This document shows positions 46,049-54,998 of a stretch of 64,000 nt of DNA, piece by piece. The stretch is from Taibaiella helva (GTDB taxonomy: Bacteria > Bacteroidota > Bacteroidia > Chitinophagales > Chitinophagaceae), in contig NZ_QUZZ01000008.1 of NCBI RefSeq assembly GCF_003545695.1, positions 62,001 through 126,000 of the forward strand. Reading direction: 5' to 3'. Within the stretch, counting starts at the first letter, position 1; every line of letters starts with the position of its first letter. The notes beneath the pieces are model-generated. The model worked only from the letters and a program-made list of their open reading frames with translations. It was not told the origin of the DNA and did no database searches. A program made the position numbers and the translations under genes.

Positions 46049-47032
46049 ATGAAACACATTTCAATCCTTGTTCCCGATGGAACATGTAGTATTACCAACA
46101 TCGAGGGGACGCACCAGATCCTCTCTGAAGTCAATGCTGCGCTGCGCACGATGGACAAAGAACCCTTGTTCAATATCCGCTTTGTAGGTCTCGATCATGA
46201 AGCCAGCCAGCGCAACGGGCTCTTTACCATTAAGCCCGACGACCTGGTGTCGGAAGTCAGCAAAACAGATATCATTATAATTCCCGCGTTATTTGGCGAC
46301 CACAGCCAGGTCCGGGAACAGAACAAAGCTTTCCTGCCCTGGATCGTAGAGCAGTACCGGCAGGGCGCCGAGATCGCCAGCTTTTGCGTTGGCGCGTTCT
46401 TTCTTGCTGCGACGGGATTGCTGGATGGCCGTCAATGCGCTACTCACTGGCGTTTTGCCAACGAATTCAGGGCAATGTTCCCCGATGCCCGGCTGGTGGA
46501 TGATAAGATCATGACGGAATCGGAAGGCATCTATACCAGCGGTGGCGCTTATTCTTACCTGAACCTGCTGTTGTACCTTGTCGAGAAGCATGCCGGCCGC
46601 GATATGGCGATCCTGATCTCCAAAGCATTTATGATCGATATCGACCGGGACAGCCAGTCTCCCTTTATTATTTTCAGCGGCCAGAAAGCGCATGAAGACG
46701 ACTCGATCAAAAAGGCACAGGAGTATATCGAACAAAACTTCGAAGACAGGATCACAGTCGATCAGCTCGCCAGTATGCTGGCGCTCGGACGCCGCAGCCT
46801 CGAACGCCGCTTCAAGAAAGCAACGAGCAATACGGTAACCGAATACATTCAGCGCGTAAAGATCGAAGCTGCGAAGAAAGACCTGGAAACCGGCCGCAAG
46901 AACGTTAACGAGGTGATGTATGATGTGGGCTATGCCGACGTTAAGGCCTTCCGCACAACCTTTCGCAAGATCACCGGCCTTTCTCCTATCGAATACAAGA
47001 ATAAGTACAACAGGGAAGTCGTCGCTGTATAG
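46049..47032 (+). CDS. GlxA family transcriptional regulator (DJ-1/PfpI plus AraC HTH)
   Basis: Regulator of 327 residues. The N-terminal half (about 1-190) is a DJ-1/PfpI-like domain (ISILVPDGTCSITN, IVEQYRQGAEIASFCVGAFFLAATGLLDGR, CATHWRFANEF) with the nucleophile-elbow Cys in SFCVGAF. The C-terminal half (about 220-320) is an AraC-type double helix-turn-helix (DRITVDQLASMLALGRRSLERRF, NEVMYDVGYADVKAFRTTFRKITGLSPIEY). Such GlxA-type regulators usually control a neighbouring operon, here probably the divergent DoxX pair. Confidence 0.92.
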   Translation: MKHISILVPDGTCSITNIEGTHQILSEVNAALRTMDKEPLFNIRFVGLDHEASQRNGLFTIKPDDLVSEVSKTDIIIIPALFGDHSQVREQNKAFLPWIVEQYRQGAEIASFCVGAFFLAATGLLDGRQCATHWRFANEFRAMFPDARLVDDKIMTESEGIYTSGGAYSYLNLLLYLVEKHAGRDMAILISKAFMIDIDRDSQSPFIIFSGQKAHEDDSIKKAQEYIEQNFEDRITVDQLASMLALGRRSLERRFKKATSNTVTEYIQRVKIEAAKKDLETGRKNVNEVMYDVGYADVKAFRTTFRKITGLSPIEYKNKYNREVVAV

Positions 47033-47062
47033 CAGGCGTCTTCTGTAATGCCTATACTCTAG

Positions 47063-47106
47063 AATGCCTTGCGGGTTGCAGGACCGGCAAGGCATTTTGC
47101 TTTTTG
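47063..47106 (+). terminator. Terminator of the GlxA-like regulator
   Basis: 10-bp stem AATGCCTTGC (47063-47072) with GCAAGGCATT (47087-47096), 14-base loop, followed by TTGCTTTTT. It sits between convergent genes. Confidence 0.75.
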
Positions 47107-47112
47107 CGCGGC

Positions 47113-47805
47113 TTAAAGATCGGTCCACATGCGCATCAGGTTGCTGTACACCTGCATCAGGAGCAGGTTTTCTCCCGATTGCAGGTCTTTGGCCGCGATC
47201 CTTTCCTGCACATGCTTCAGCTGGAACAGGAGCTCTCTGCGTTCCGTTTCCCTGATAAGCGATTGCATCCAGGTTACGCAGGCGATGCGCTCGCCTGAAG
47301 TTACAGGATTCACCCGGTGCAGCCGGGTGGTGGGATAAATGATGGCGTCGCCTTTTGCCAGCTTGTAAGGAACATAACCGCTGGGCGTATGGATCACCAG
47401 CTCGCCGCCCTCATAGCTTTCCGGTGCGGTAAGGAACAAAGTCATGCTGAGATCCGCCCTTATGGTATAATCGATGGTCATGACCGGGCTGTCGGTATGC
47501 CATCCATATTCCATGCCATTGTTGTATTTGCTGATCATCGGCGGCAGGATATTTTTAGGCATCACTGCCGACTGGATCAGGGGATGATTGGCCACTGCCT
47601 GGAAAACGAGCTGCTGTAAATGACGCTTATGCGCATTCTCTTCGCGGCTGGCCTGCAGGTTGTTCTTGACCTCCCGGGCGGCGCCGGAAGCCGTATTTTT
47701 CCCATCTTCAAAGGGGATCTGGGAAAGAAGGAAATCGATCTGGGGGAGATCCTGCTCGGGCAGCAGATGCGGTACTGCTATGATGGACGAAGGGATAGAC
47801 AGCAT
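47113..47805 (-). CDS. PKHD-type Fe(II)/2-oxoglutarate dioxygenase, YbiX-like
   Basis: Protein of 230 residues, the size of Escherichia coli YbiX/PiuC. The double-stranded beta-helix carries the iron ligands His103 and Asp105 (GWHTDSP) and His163 (RLHRV), with Arg173 (GERIACVTW) as the 2-oxoglutarate salt bridge. The family start (PHLLPEQDLPQIDFLLSQIPFEDG) and end are typical. YbiX-type genes are often linked to iron uptake. The start at 47805 is supported by a -7 box at 47830; the longer reading from 47889 would pass through it. Confidence 0.93.
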   Translation of the reverse strand: MLSIPSSIIAVPHLLPEQDLPQIDFLLSQIPFEDGKNTASGAAREVKNNLQASREENAHKRHLQQLVFQAVANHPLIQSAVMPKNILPPMISKYNNGMEYGWHTDSPVMTIDYTIRADLSMTLFLTAPESYEGGELVIHTPSGYVPYKLAKGDAIIYPTTRLHRVNPVTSGERIACVTWMQSLIRETERRELLFQLKHVQERIAAKDLQSGENLLLMQVYSNLMRMWTDL

Positions 47806-47829
47806 TATCGTCTGGATTTGGTTAATGGA

Positions 47830-47837
47830 CAAATCTA
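47830..47837 (-). promoter_or_regulatory. -7 box of the YbiX-like gene
   Basis: TAGATTTG on the minus strand fits TAnnTTTG exactly, 24 bases upstream of the start at 47805. Confidence 0.6.
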
Positions 47838-47993
47838 CATAAAAGGGCGTTCTGGAACCGGCGTTATCATGCGGCTGCCGGAAAATCACGTGATTCTACC
47901 TGCTGAAATGACGTATATGTACTGGTGTGGTAAGGTCGGTGTGGTGAGACCTTTGTGGCATACATTTTTTTATTCATCAAAACACTATGCACG

Positions 47994-48299
47994 ATGGCAA
48001 AACAATCCAAACCAAAAGCAGGAGGGCGTAAGCTTACCCTCTCGCTGGCGCCGGTAAAGGGTAGCATTACACTGTTCTACGCATTCGTCAACGACGTAAA
48101 GGTACTTTGGGACGATGGCACAGCAAAGCGTAGCTGGACCGGCATTATTCCCGACACGCAGGTCAGGATCAAAGTAAGAGTAGTCGGTATCGGTGCAGCG
48201 GAATACGGGCTGAACATCGATCTGCCGGGTATCGCAAACGATCAATCTTTAAATTTACAACTCCAGGGAGGCTATCATGAAACAGAAATTACTCTTTAG
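47994..48299 (+). CDS. Hypothetical small protein
   Basis: Protein of 101 residues, basic at the N-terminus (MAKQSKPKAGGRK) and strand-rich after it (LTLSLAPVKGSITLFYAFVND, SWTGIIPDTQVRIKVRVVG, GLNIDLPGIANDQSLNLQLQGG). No signal peptide and no family recognised. Its last 23 bases overlap the start of the next gene (48277) in another frame, so translation is probably coupled. Confidence 0.6.
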   Translation: MAKQSKPKAGGRKLTLSLAPVKGSITLFYAFVNDVKVLWDDGTAKRSWTGIIPDTQVRIKVRVVGIGAAEYGLNIDLPGIANDQSLNLQLQGGYHETEITL

Positions 48300-49185
48300 T
48301 TTGTGCTGCCTGCTGCCTGCAGTGATATGGGCACAAAGCACCCGGTTCGAAATACTTCCTTTCGTGAATGGAACAACGACAATTAAAGAAGGACAGCTGG
48401 AAGCCGGTCCTTTTTTCTCCTGGAAAAACGTAAGCGCGGGACGGAAGCTGGCGATACAGCCCACTTTGCGGCTGCCATTGACGGATAAAGATAATAACCT
48501 GCTGCAGATCGACCGTTTTACCAAAACCTGGCGCAGCATCGTTGCTTTTCAGTATGCGCGCGACTTTACGACGGCGGCCTCGCCTTTAATAACAGGTTAT
48601 ATCCTCTCTTTCCAGGGCGAATACGGGTTTTCTGAATTCAAGTATTATCCGACAGGGAAAAAGACGGATGCGCTGAAAGAGGGGAAGCATTCCTATGCTT
48701 TTGAATTGAAGTATATCCGTTACAGGAATGTAGGTGCAGCTCATGGCAAGCAGATCTCCCCTCAGTTCAGATTGCGGTACAGCTATGATTGGGAGGCGGC
48801 AGACAAGGTAGGCGTGGTGCGGCCCCCGAATGGCAACGGCCTGGCCACAACCACTGATATGGTAGTCGATCGTCCCTCTGCGACACCGACGCTTTCACCC
48901 GCAGCCGCTTTGCAATATTATCCCGGCCAGGGCAATTTTAGTTATGCCCCGGCCCTATACTATGATATGAGCGGCAAGAACAGGCAAAGCAATCCTTTTA
49001 ACGACCTGCACCGGTTGCGGGTTGAAGCCTGGGCATTCTTCTATCCCCTGGCGGAAGGGAATGTCAAAATAGGACTGTCACCCTTTTTAAGCATACGTAC
49101 CAAAGGCGATGATGATTATCGTACACTGGAATATGGTGGATTGATTACAGTTAAATTCGGGACAACATTCCTGCAATTTCTATAG
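48277..49185 (+). CDS. Hypothetical exported protein
   Basis: Exported protein of 302 residues with a clear signal peptide (LLFSLCCLLPAVIWAQS). The mature part is strand-rich with regular aromatic residues (FEILPFVNGTTTIKEG, SPLITGYILSFQGEYGFSEF, YAFELKYIRYRNVG, FRLRYSYDWEA, LRVEAWAFFYPLAEG, FLSIRTKGDDDYRTLEYGGL) and ends with a Phe-rich strand, so an outer-membrane beta-barrel is likely. It overlaps the preceding small gene and is probably its operon partner. Confidence 0.65.
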   Translation: MKQKLLFSLCCLLPAVIWAQSTRFEILPFVNGTTTIKEGQLEAGPFFSWKNVSAGRKLAIQPTLRLPLTDKDNNLLQIDRFTKTWRSIVAFQYARDFTTAASPLITGYILSFQGEYGFSEFKYYPTGKKTDALKEGKHSYAFELKYIRYRNVGAAHGKQISPQFRLRYSYDWEAADKVGVVRPPNGNGLATTTDMVVDRPSATPTLSPAAALQYYPGQGNFSYAPALYYDMSGKNRQSNPFNDLHRLRVEAWAFFYPLAEGNVKIGLSPFLSIRTKGDDDYRTLEYGGLITVKFGTTFLQFL

Positions 49186-49204
49186 TCGATGCAGGCATAA
49201 AGCC

Positions 49205-49234
49205 AACGGGCAGTACTGCAAGGTACTGTCCGTT
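49205..49234 (+). terminator. Hairpin after the exported-protein gene
   Basis: 12-bp stem AACGGGCAGTAC with GTACTGTCCGTT (one G-T pair) around six bases, about 20 bases past the stop at 49185. No T-run follows, so the strength is uncertain. Confidence 0.6.
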
Positions 49235-49315
49235 CTCCATAATCTGAAAAACATGCAGGTGTTGCAATTGTAGTCTGTATTTCCAATATTTGTAAAAAAT
49301 ACCCAGACACCAGAC

Positions 49316-49816
49316 ATGAAAAAGATGCTCACCTTTCTGCTGCTCGCCGCAGCAACCTTCAACGCTATTGCCCAGGACAATGGCGTTCCCCAACAATTCA
49401 AGCCTGCTAAGGCAGAAGACTATGCCGCTTACAACAAGAATGTGCTGCAATGCGTCGATTGGCTGATGAAGACGCCTTATGATCCGGCTTCTGCACAGCA
49501 GCAGGCGGCTAATGCCTTTCTGATGCAATGGATTACCGGCAGCCCCGATGTGAAGATAGCTCTGGCGCCGGGCATCATCAACTTTGTAGGCGAAAACCCC
49601 AGCCTGCTGATGATCTTCATGGGCGGCTGGGCGCAATATGCTTTGGAAAGCAAAAAGCCGGAGGATAAGCTGAACGGTAACCTGCGGGGGCTGGAAAAAG
49701 TGATCAGCTATTACAACAAGAATAAAGACAAGCTGAAAGAAGATAAGCAGGTAGAAGCCTATGCCGATATGCAGCAGAAGAAGACGCTGAAGCAATATGT
49801 CGAAACTCATTTGTAG
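49316..49816 (+). CDS. Hypothetical exported protein
   Basis: Exported protein of 166 residues. The signal peptide (MLTFLLLAAATFNAIAQ) is clear. The mature part is helical (EDYAAYNKNVLQCVDWLMK, PASAQQQAANAFLMQWITGS, IINFVGENPSLLMIFMGGWAQ, KNKDKLKEDKQVEAYADM), with no motif I recognise. Similar small secreted proteins are widespread in Chitinophagaceae; the role is unknown. Confidence 0.65.
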   Translation: MKKMLTFLLLAAATFNAIAQDNGVPQQFKPAKAEDYAAYNKNVLQCVDWLMKTPYDPASAQQQAANAFLMQWITGSPDVKIALAPGIINFVGENPSLLMIFMGGWAQYALESKKPEDKLNGNLRGLEKVISYYNKNKDKLKEDKQVEAYADMQQKKTLKQYVETHL

Positions 49817-49831
49817 CAGGGCTGCTATAAT

Positions 49832-50158
49832 CTAAAGTCCCAGCTCTGAAGTAATGAATGGCTTTGTTCCTTCGGGTCCGCTCAAATGGAGCCAGATGAA
49901 GGAAGCATCAGCTTGCACCTGCACGGTGAAGGTGAAAAAGCTGCAGCAAAGCCGTTCCGTTTGTATAAACTGCGTCAGCATGTTTAATGTTGCGTCGCTG
50001 CCGTCAAACTTAAAGGCAAAGCCATCGGGCAGTTCCTTTTTCTCCAGGACCTGCCGTTGTAAGGCGGCAATCACCGTTGCTTTCCGCATCCGGAGTTCGG
50101 GTGCGGTCAGCTTGCAGTTCAGGTTTACAGGAGTGTTATTGGTTGCCTCATGTGCCAT
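49832..50158 (-). CDS. Hypothetical protein with CC motif
   Basis: Cytosolic protein of 108 residues. It shows a Cys near the N-terminus (VNLNCKL) and the motif ERLCCSFFTF with two adjacent Cys near residue 70, followed by WLHLSGPEGTKPF. Short proteins of this pattern (ExxCCxF...LxGPxG) are widespread next to metal or stress genes, but no function is established. A metal- or thiol-binding role is only suggested by the Cys pair. Confidence 0.65.
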   Translation of the reverse strand: MAHEATNNTPVNLNCKLTAPELRMRKATVIAALQRQVLEKKELPDGFAFKFDGSDATLNMLTQFIQTERLCCSFFTFTVQVQADASFIWLHLSGPEGTKPFITSELGL

Positions 50159-50229
50159 AGCATAGAAGTGTGATCATTGTTGTAACGAGATGCAGAAGAA
50201 TAAAGCTCCTGTAAAAGTAGGGCAAAAAA

Positions 50230-50261
50230 ATAATGGCTGCCGGAGCACTGGCAGCCATTAT
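50230..50261 (-). terminator. Terminator of the StlD/DarB-type gene
   Basis: 12-bp stem ATAATGGCTGCC with GGCAGCCATTAT, eight-base loop, followed on the minus strand by TTTTTTTG. Confidence 0.85.
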
Positions 50262-50279
50262 CAGTAAGATCATTAACGT

Positions 50280-51410
50280 TTATACAACCGTCAGCAGCGC
50301 ATAGGTATAGGAGAAGCGCGCGCTCTCGGGTACCATGAGGAATACTTTCTGTCCTTTCTTCAGCTTGCCCTGGTTCATCAGCTCTTCCAGCATAAAGTAG
50401 GCTGAAGCGGAACCTACATTACCGAGGCGGTCAAGGTTGGTGTACCAAAGGTTAAGCGGCAGCGGTATGTTACGGCGTTCCAGCTCTTCGGATATCTTTT
50501 TACGGAAAAATTCGGATGACAGGTGGGGTAGGAACCAATCGACCTCGCGGGTATCGAAATTCCTTTTCTTCATTACCTGCTCGAGGAAGTCGACACCACG
50601 GGGCACAATGTGCTCGCCCAGCAAACGGGTGTCCTGCTTCATAGAAAATACGCTTTGGGTAAGCCAATCGCTTGTCGGAAGCTCATTGTAGCCGATCAGC
50701 CGTTCGCCGTCTTTAATGCCGCCGCTGTACATGCAGGTATCGATCTCACCGGCGAAAGAGGTCATGTCGATCCATTCTACTTTAAGCGAAAGGCCGTCTT
50801 CACTAGGTTTGTTTTGGAAGAAAGCCGCACCGGCGCCATCGCTCAGCATCCAGCGCAGAAAATCTTTTTCAAAAGCGATATAGCCGTTTTCTTCTATTTC
50901 ATGCACTTTGTCGATCTCGGCCTGGAATTTATCGGAGGTCAGGTATTTGGACATACGCTCCGAGCCGGTAGCTACAGCATTGTCGGTATCGCCCGAAGCC
51001 ACGGAGAGATAAGCATATTTGAACGATTGCATCCCGGTATTGCAGGCTCCGGAAAAAGAGAACAACGCCAGCGGGGGAAGGCCCAGCTGCCCGTGCACCA
51101 TAGAGGCATGCGAAGGCAACGTCTGGTCGGGAGAGGTAGTGCCGCAAGCCAGCAGCTGCACCTGCTCCAGCTCTTTATCATTGTCGAAAAGTGCTTTTAC
51201 CGCTTCGGCCGTCAGCTCAGCATTCGAAAACGATTTCTGTCCTTCCCGGAATGCATAATATCTTGTTTTGATCCCGTTGTTCCTTAAAATCAACGCTCTT
51301 ACCTTGGAAGGCTTCCCGTCGACCATGCCCAGTACCGACTCCATTTCGTCATTGCTCACGGGGTCGTAAGGCAGGTATTTTGCCATACGGGTAATATAAA
51401 CTTCTTGCAT
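50280..51410 (-). CDS. StlD/DarB family beta-ketosynthase
   Basis: KAS III-type condensing enzyme of 376 residues. The catalytic triad is complete: Cys123 (SGACNTGMQS), His296 (FLPHLSSEF) and Asn331 (RLGNVGSAS). The N-terminus (KYLPYDPVSNDEMESVLGMV and ILRNNGIKTRYYAF) is characteristic of the StlD/DarB group, which makes dialkylresorcinol or cyclohexanedione cores from two beta-keto acyl chains; in Bacteroidota these feed flexirubin-type pigments. No DarA aromatase, carrier protein or pigment genes are near, so it is an orphan here. It differs from the KAS III-like fragment at 1. Confidence 0.85.
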   Translation of the reverse strand: MQEVYITRMAKYLPYDPVSNDEMESVLGMVDGKPSKVRALILRNNGIKTRYYAFREGQKSFSNAELTAEAVKALFDNDKELEQVQLLACGTTSPDQTLPSHASMVHGQLGLPPLALFSFSGACNTGMQSFKYAYLSVASGDTDNAVATGSERMSKYLTSDKFQAEIDKVHEIEENGYIAFEKDFLRWMLSDGAGAAFFQNKPSEDGLSLKVEWIDMTSFAGEIDTCMYSGGIKDGERLIGYNELPTSDWLTQSVFSMKQDTRLLGEHIVPRGVDFLEQVMKKRNFDTREVDWFLPHLSSEFFRKKISEELERRNIPLPLNLWYTNLDRLGNVGSASAYFMLEELMNQGKLKKGQKVFLMVPESARFSYTYALLTVV

Positions 51411-51497
51411 TTATTGTTTCCTGGGGTTTTCTGTATTGCTGTTGAACTGGTTCAAGTTCGGAATAACTATCCGGTTCCGGCTGCCCGGTTGAGGCGG

Positions 51498-51505
51498 CAA
51501 AGATA
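51498..51505 (-). promoter_or_regulatory. -7 box of the StlD/DarB-type gene
   Basis: TATCTTTG on the minus strand fits TAnnTTTG exactly, about 88 bases upstream of the start at 51410. Confidence 0.55.
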
Positions 51506-51534
51506 AGCTAAAGCCGTTTAAAAAAGCTATGGCC

Positions 51535-54500
51535 TCAATTGGCAGGCTGCTGCTTCACCTGCCTCATGTAATCTTCCGTCATTTTCTTATAATAGGGCCG
51601 TAGTGCAGGAGGTACGGTCTTGTACAGATCGAGCAGGGCTTGCCTGCTTTGCAGGTATTGTTGCAGCTCTGGCGGCATAGGGCGCTGTTCGTCCCTGCCC
51701 GCATTAGCATTGCGTTTGTTGTCTTCTTCCTGTTCGCGGATGGACTTTTCCGCTTCCAGCAGCCGGGTCATGATCTCCTGCTGCCTCCGGAACAATTGCG
51801 AGCTTAACCTGCGGTTAACCAGGTCGGTCTCGTTTTTGTCCATTTCCTCCTGGATGGCCCGCAGCTCGCGCGCGTTGCCGCTCATTCCCTTGCTGTTGAG
51901 CAGGCTCGACAGCTCCTGGATCTGCCGGCGCAGGGCGGCCTGCTGCTGTGCCAGCCGGGCCAGCTGCTCGGCATCGGAAGGATTACCTTCGTCGCCCTGG
52001 CCATTCCCACCATTGCCGCTGCCGCTCTGCCCCCCGCCGGGTTGTTTTCCGCCCTGCTGCCCCTTGCCCTGCTGTTGCCCCTTACCTTGCTGCATGCTGC
52101 GGCCCATCTGCTGCTGACCGGTGATGATGTCCTGCATCATTTGTCCGGCGCTGCCGCCTTTGCCAGGTTTGGGGCTCATACCACCGGGCTTGGAGCAGCT
52201 GCCGCTGCCCGAAGACATAGCCTGGGCCTGCTGTTGCAGCAGGTTTTCCAGCAGCTCATTCAACATCAGCGCCAGGTTGTTGGCGCTGGTCATGGCATAT
52301 TGCTGCCGGGTTACGGCTTCGCCCAGCCGCCGGGCTTCCAGTGAGGCCAGGGTGCTGTTGATGTTCAGCTCCATATCGGTGGTCTCTTTGTTGATGCCGG
52401 CAGCAATCTGGAACACGCGTTTGCTTAAGGCAAACAGGCTGTCCCTGATCATGCGCGCATTACCCTTCAGGCGGTTCTGCTCCCGGGAATTGGTAATGTA
52501 GGCAGGGCTCGACATGGGCGTCTGCTTCACCTTATTCATCAGCTTTTCCTGGTCGAAGGAGAAACGGATAAGATTGGTCAGTATCTGCCGGGTAGCCTTG
52601 ATATCAATATCGATCTGTTCGGCGTCCATACCCGCCGACATTTTTTTCATGGACGCCGCCATTTGCTGCAGGTTTTGCTGGGCCTTGCTTTGCGACTGGC
52701 TGGCCTTTTGCTTCTGGCTTTTCTGCAGCTGCTGATCGCTTTGCTCCATTTGCTGATCTGCTTCTTTGCCCATCTCCTTTACATCGTCGGTCTTCTCCGG
52801 CCGCTTTTGTTCATTGTTCAGCTTATCGATTGCTTTCATGTCCTGCTGCATCGCTTCCTTCAGGCTGTTGCGGATATCTTTCTGGTCTTTGGACAGGGCG
52901 TCGTCGCTTTTGCTTCCGGCGTCGGTATTTTGCTGCAGCTGCTGTTCCTGCTTGGCAAGCCCTTCCAGCTTATTGGCCAGGTCTTCCATTTTCATCTGCA
53001 TTTCCAGCTTCTTCATCAGCTCCTGTATCCGCTCCAGGTCCATATTGAACAGCTTGTTTTGCTGATCCATCTGTTGCAGGTTCTGGAAAGCATTGTCCCG
53101 GTTCATCTGCTTCATCATTTCCTGCAGCTTGCGCAGCTGCTCGGCCAGCTCCTTGTTCAGCAGGTTGTCGAGCTGCTTCTGCACAGCATCCTGTTTCTCT
53201 TTGATCTCTTCGCTGTATTGCTTCTGCTCGCTTTGCTTCTTCTGCTCTTCAAAGCGTTTTTTGATCGACTCCACACGGTCTTTCAGCTGTTCCTGCTTAT
53301 CGGCCAGCGATTTCAGGTTCTGCTGTTTTTCCCAGCTCATGTTTTCCGACTGCAGCAGCTGGCTCTGCATATCCTGCATTTCCTGCTGCAGCTTACGCGC
53401 CTGTTCAGCGCTAGAGCTGAGCCCCTGGTTGATCTGCCTGGAATGCTGATCCATGGCCGAATCCACCTGCTTCAGGTCGTACATGCGGTAGGTATGCACC
53501 TCGCTGCGGCCGCTCTTGCTGCCATGTACGGCGTCATTATCCCAGGCTTCTACATAATAGTTTACCTCCTGTCCGGGCAGCAGGTTTAAGGTGCCGAGGT
53601 CAAAGTATTGCTGGAAAGGGATCACGGCGCCGCCGCTCTTTATGGCGATGTTCTTTTCCGAAACCACCTGCTTACGGGCATCCAGCACTGTATAGTGAAA
53701 GTACAGGCGGGCTATACCGTAATCGTCGCTGGCATTGCCGGTGAGTAATATCTGCTGCCCGCTGATGCTGTCCTTCATTTCCTGGAGCTGCACCTGCGGA
53801 TGCATATCGGGGATTACCTGCACCATATAACGGAACGAATCGGCCCTGGGCATCTGTCGGCTTGAAAGTAGCAATGTATAGGCGGTGTCGTTCAGGAAGC
53901 GGGCGCTATGGGTCCAGGTATCTTTGGCGGTTTGCCGGAGGGGTAAACCATTGCCGGCATTGCCCATACGGATGCTGATGGCATCGGTATGGCGGGCTTT
54001 CAAGGTCCAGCGGAATACTGTTCCCGCCGGCACGGTCATATCGCTCAGGCTTTGGAGCACTTCATTCTTCCGGCCGGTATGGGCGGGGTATTCCACGCTC
54101 ACCCCGAAAGCTTGCAGCTGGGGCTTTTCGATCACGGACAACTTGTAGCGGTCAGAAGATATGCTGGCCGCCGTAAGTCTGAAATCGATCGGCCGGCCGA
54201 CCCGGCTGAAGGTATAGCTGTACTTTGTTTTGCTGATCTTCTGCATTTCCAGCTGCTCCGAGCCGACCTGTACATAGACCTGGTCGGGAAGCTTATCGCC
54301 CTTTACTTCGGCTTCCAGGGTGTAGTCGCCGTAAAGCGGCACGCGCAGGTCGCCGGAAGTGACTTTAAAAGCAAAGGGCGCCGGTGGCGCAAAATCTCTG
54401 GAAGGCTGCATCAGGCGGTCGGAGGCATCGCGGAATACATGTGGCGCGAGCCAGAAAATGGCAATCACCGCCAGCACAGGGACCAGCAGGTAGGGAAGGT

Positions 54501-54963
54501 ACCGGCGGTTACGGCGCAGGTCGACAGCCTGGGTAAAGGGTACTATCGCAATCTGGCCTGCTTTCTGATCGATGCTGGCTTCGATCAGCTCACGGCTTTC
54601 GGCGCTGCTTTGATTCTGACGCAGCTGCAGGATATTCAGCAGCTTGTCGCTTACTTCGGTAAAATGAAGGCCAATAATGCGTGCTGCCTGTTCGTGGGAA
54701 ATAATCTTTCCCATCCTGCTTATCTTCAGCAATGGGATCACGATCCAGGCGACCAGGCTCAGGCTTCCGGCCACCAGCAAAACGCCGATAATCCCCAGCT
54801 TCAGCCAGGCGGGGAAATACAGGAAGTACTCGCCTACACTCACCAGCAATATATAGATCAGCAGGCAGGACAGGAAAATAAGGCTACCCCTCATCAGCTG
54901 ATTGAGGTAGTATTTCCGGGTGAAGGCGTCCAGCCGCTGTATCAGTAGGTCGTAATTGTTCAT
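51535..54963 (-). CDS. DUF4175 family membrane protein
   Basis: Very long membrane protein of 1142 residues. N-terminal helices (LIFLSCLLIYILLVSVG, LGIIGVLLVAGSLSLVAWIVIP and a third near 155-175) precede a large periplasmic part with beta domains (about 180-480). From about 500 to 790 it is a Gln/Lys/Met-rich coiled coil (KQEQLKDRVESIKKRFEEQ, QQLQKSQKQKASQSQ). A Gly/Gln/Ser-rich low-complexity linker (QGKGQQQGKGQQGGKQ) lies around 955-1010, and a last helical part ends in KKMTEDYMRQVKQQ. The layout fits the DUF4175 family; the function is unknown. A lipoprotein gene lies upstream on the same strand. Confidence 0.8.
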   Translation of the reverse strand: MNNYDLLIQRLDAFTRKYYLNQLMRGSLIFLSCLLIYILLVSVGEYFLYFPAWLKLGIIGVLLVAGSLSLVAWIVIPLLKISRMGKIISHEQAARIIGLHFTEVSDKLLNILQLRQNQSSAESRELIEASIDQKAGQIAIVPFTQAVDLRRNRRYLPYLLVPVLAVIAIFWLAPHVFRDASDRLMQPSRDFAPPAPFAFKVTSGDLRVPLYGDYTLEAEVKGDKLPDQVYVQVGSEQLEMQKISKTKYSYTFSRVGRPIDFRLTAASISSDRYKLSVIEKPQLQAFGVSVEYPAHTGRKNEVLQSLSDMTVPAGTVFRWTLKARHTDAISIRMGNAGNGLPLRQTAKDTWTHSARFLNDTAYTLLLSSRQMPRADSFRYMVQVIPDMHPQVQLQEMKDSISGQQILLTGNASDDYGIARLYFHYTVLDARKQVVSEKNIAIKSGGAVIPFQQYFDLGTLNLLPGQEVNYYVEAWDNDAVHGSKSGRSEVHTYRMYDLKQVDSAMDQHSRQINQGLSSSAEQARKLQQEMQDMQSQLLQSENMSWEKQQNLKSLADKQEQLKDRVESIKKRFEEQKKQSEQKQYSEEIKEKQDAVQKQLDNLLNKELAEQLRKLQEMMKQMNRDNAFQNLQQMDQQNKLFNMDLERIQELMKKLEMQMKMEDLANKLEGLAKQEQQLQQNTDAGSKSDDALSKDQKDIRNSLKEAMQQDMKAIDKLNNEQKRPEKTDDVKEMGKEADQQMEQSDQQLQKSQKQKASQSQSKAQQNLQQMAASMKKMSAGMDAEQIDIDIKATRQILTNLIRFSFDQEKLMNKVKQTPMSSPAYITNSREQNRLKGNARMIRDSLFALSKRVFQIAAGINKETTDMELNINSTLASLEARRLGEAVTRQQYAMTSANNLALMLNELLENLLQQQAQAMSSGSGSCSKPGGMSPKPGKGGSAGQMMQDIITGQQQMGRSMQQGKGQQQGKGQQGGKQPGGGQSGSGNGGNGQGDEGNPSDAEQLARLAQQQAALRRQIQELSSLLNSKGMSGNARELRAIQEEMDKNETDLVNRRLSSQLFRRQQEIMTRLLEAEKSIREQEEDNKRNANAGRDEQRPMPPELQQYLQSRQALLDLYKTVPPALRPYYKKMTEDYMRQVKQQPAN

Positions 54964-54998
54964 GGGTAGCTCCTTTGCCTGGCTGTCACGGCTTCCTG

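Noticed and set aside
52010-52110. GC- and C-rich repeat near 52.05 kb as a DNA repeat element
   Set aside because: It encodes the Gly/Gln-rich linker of the DUF4175 protein in frame, so it needs no separate explanation.
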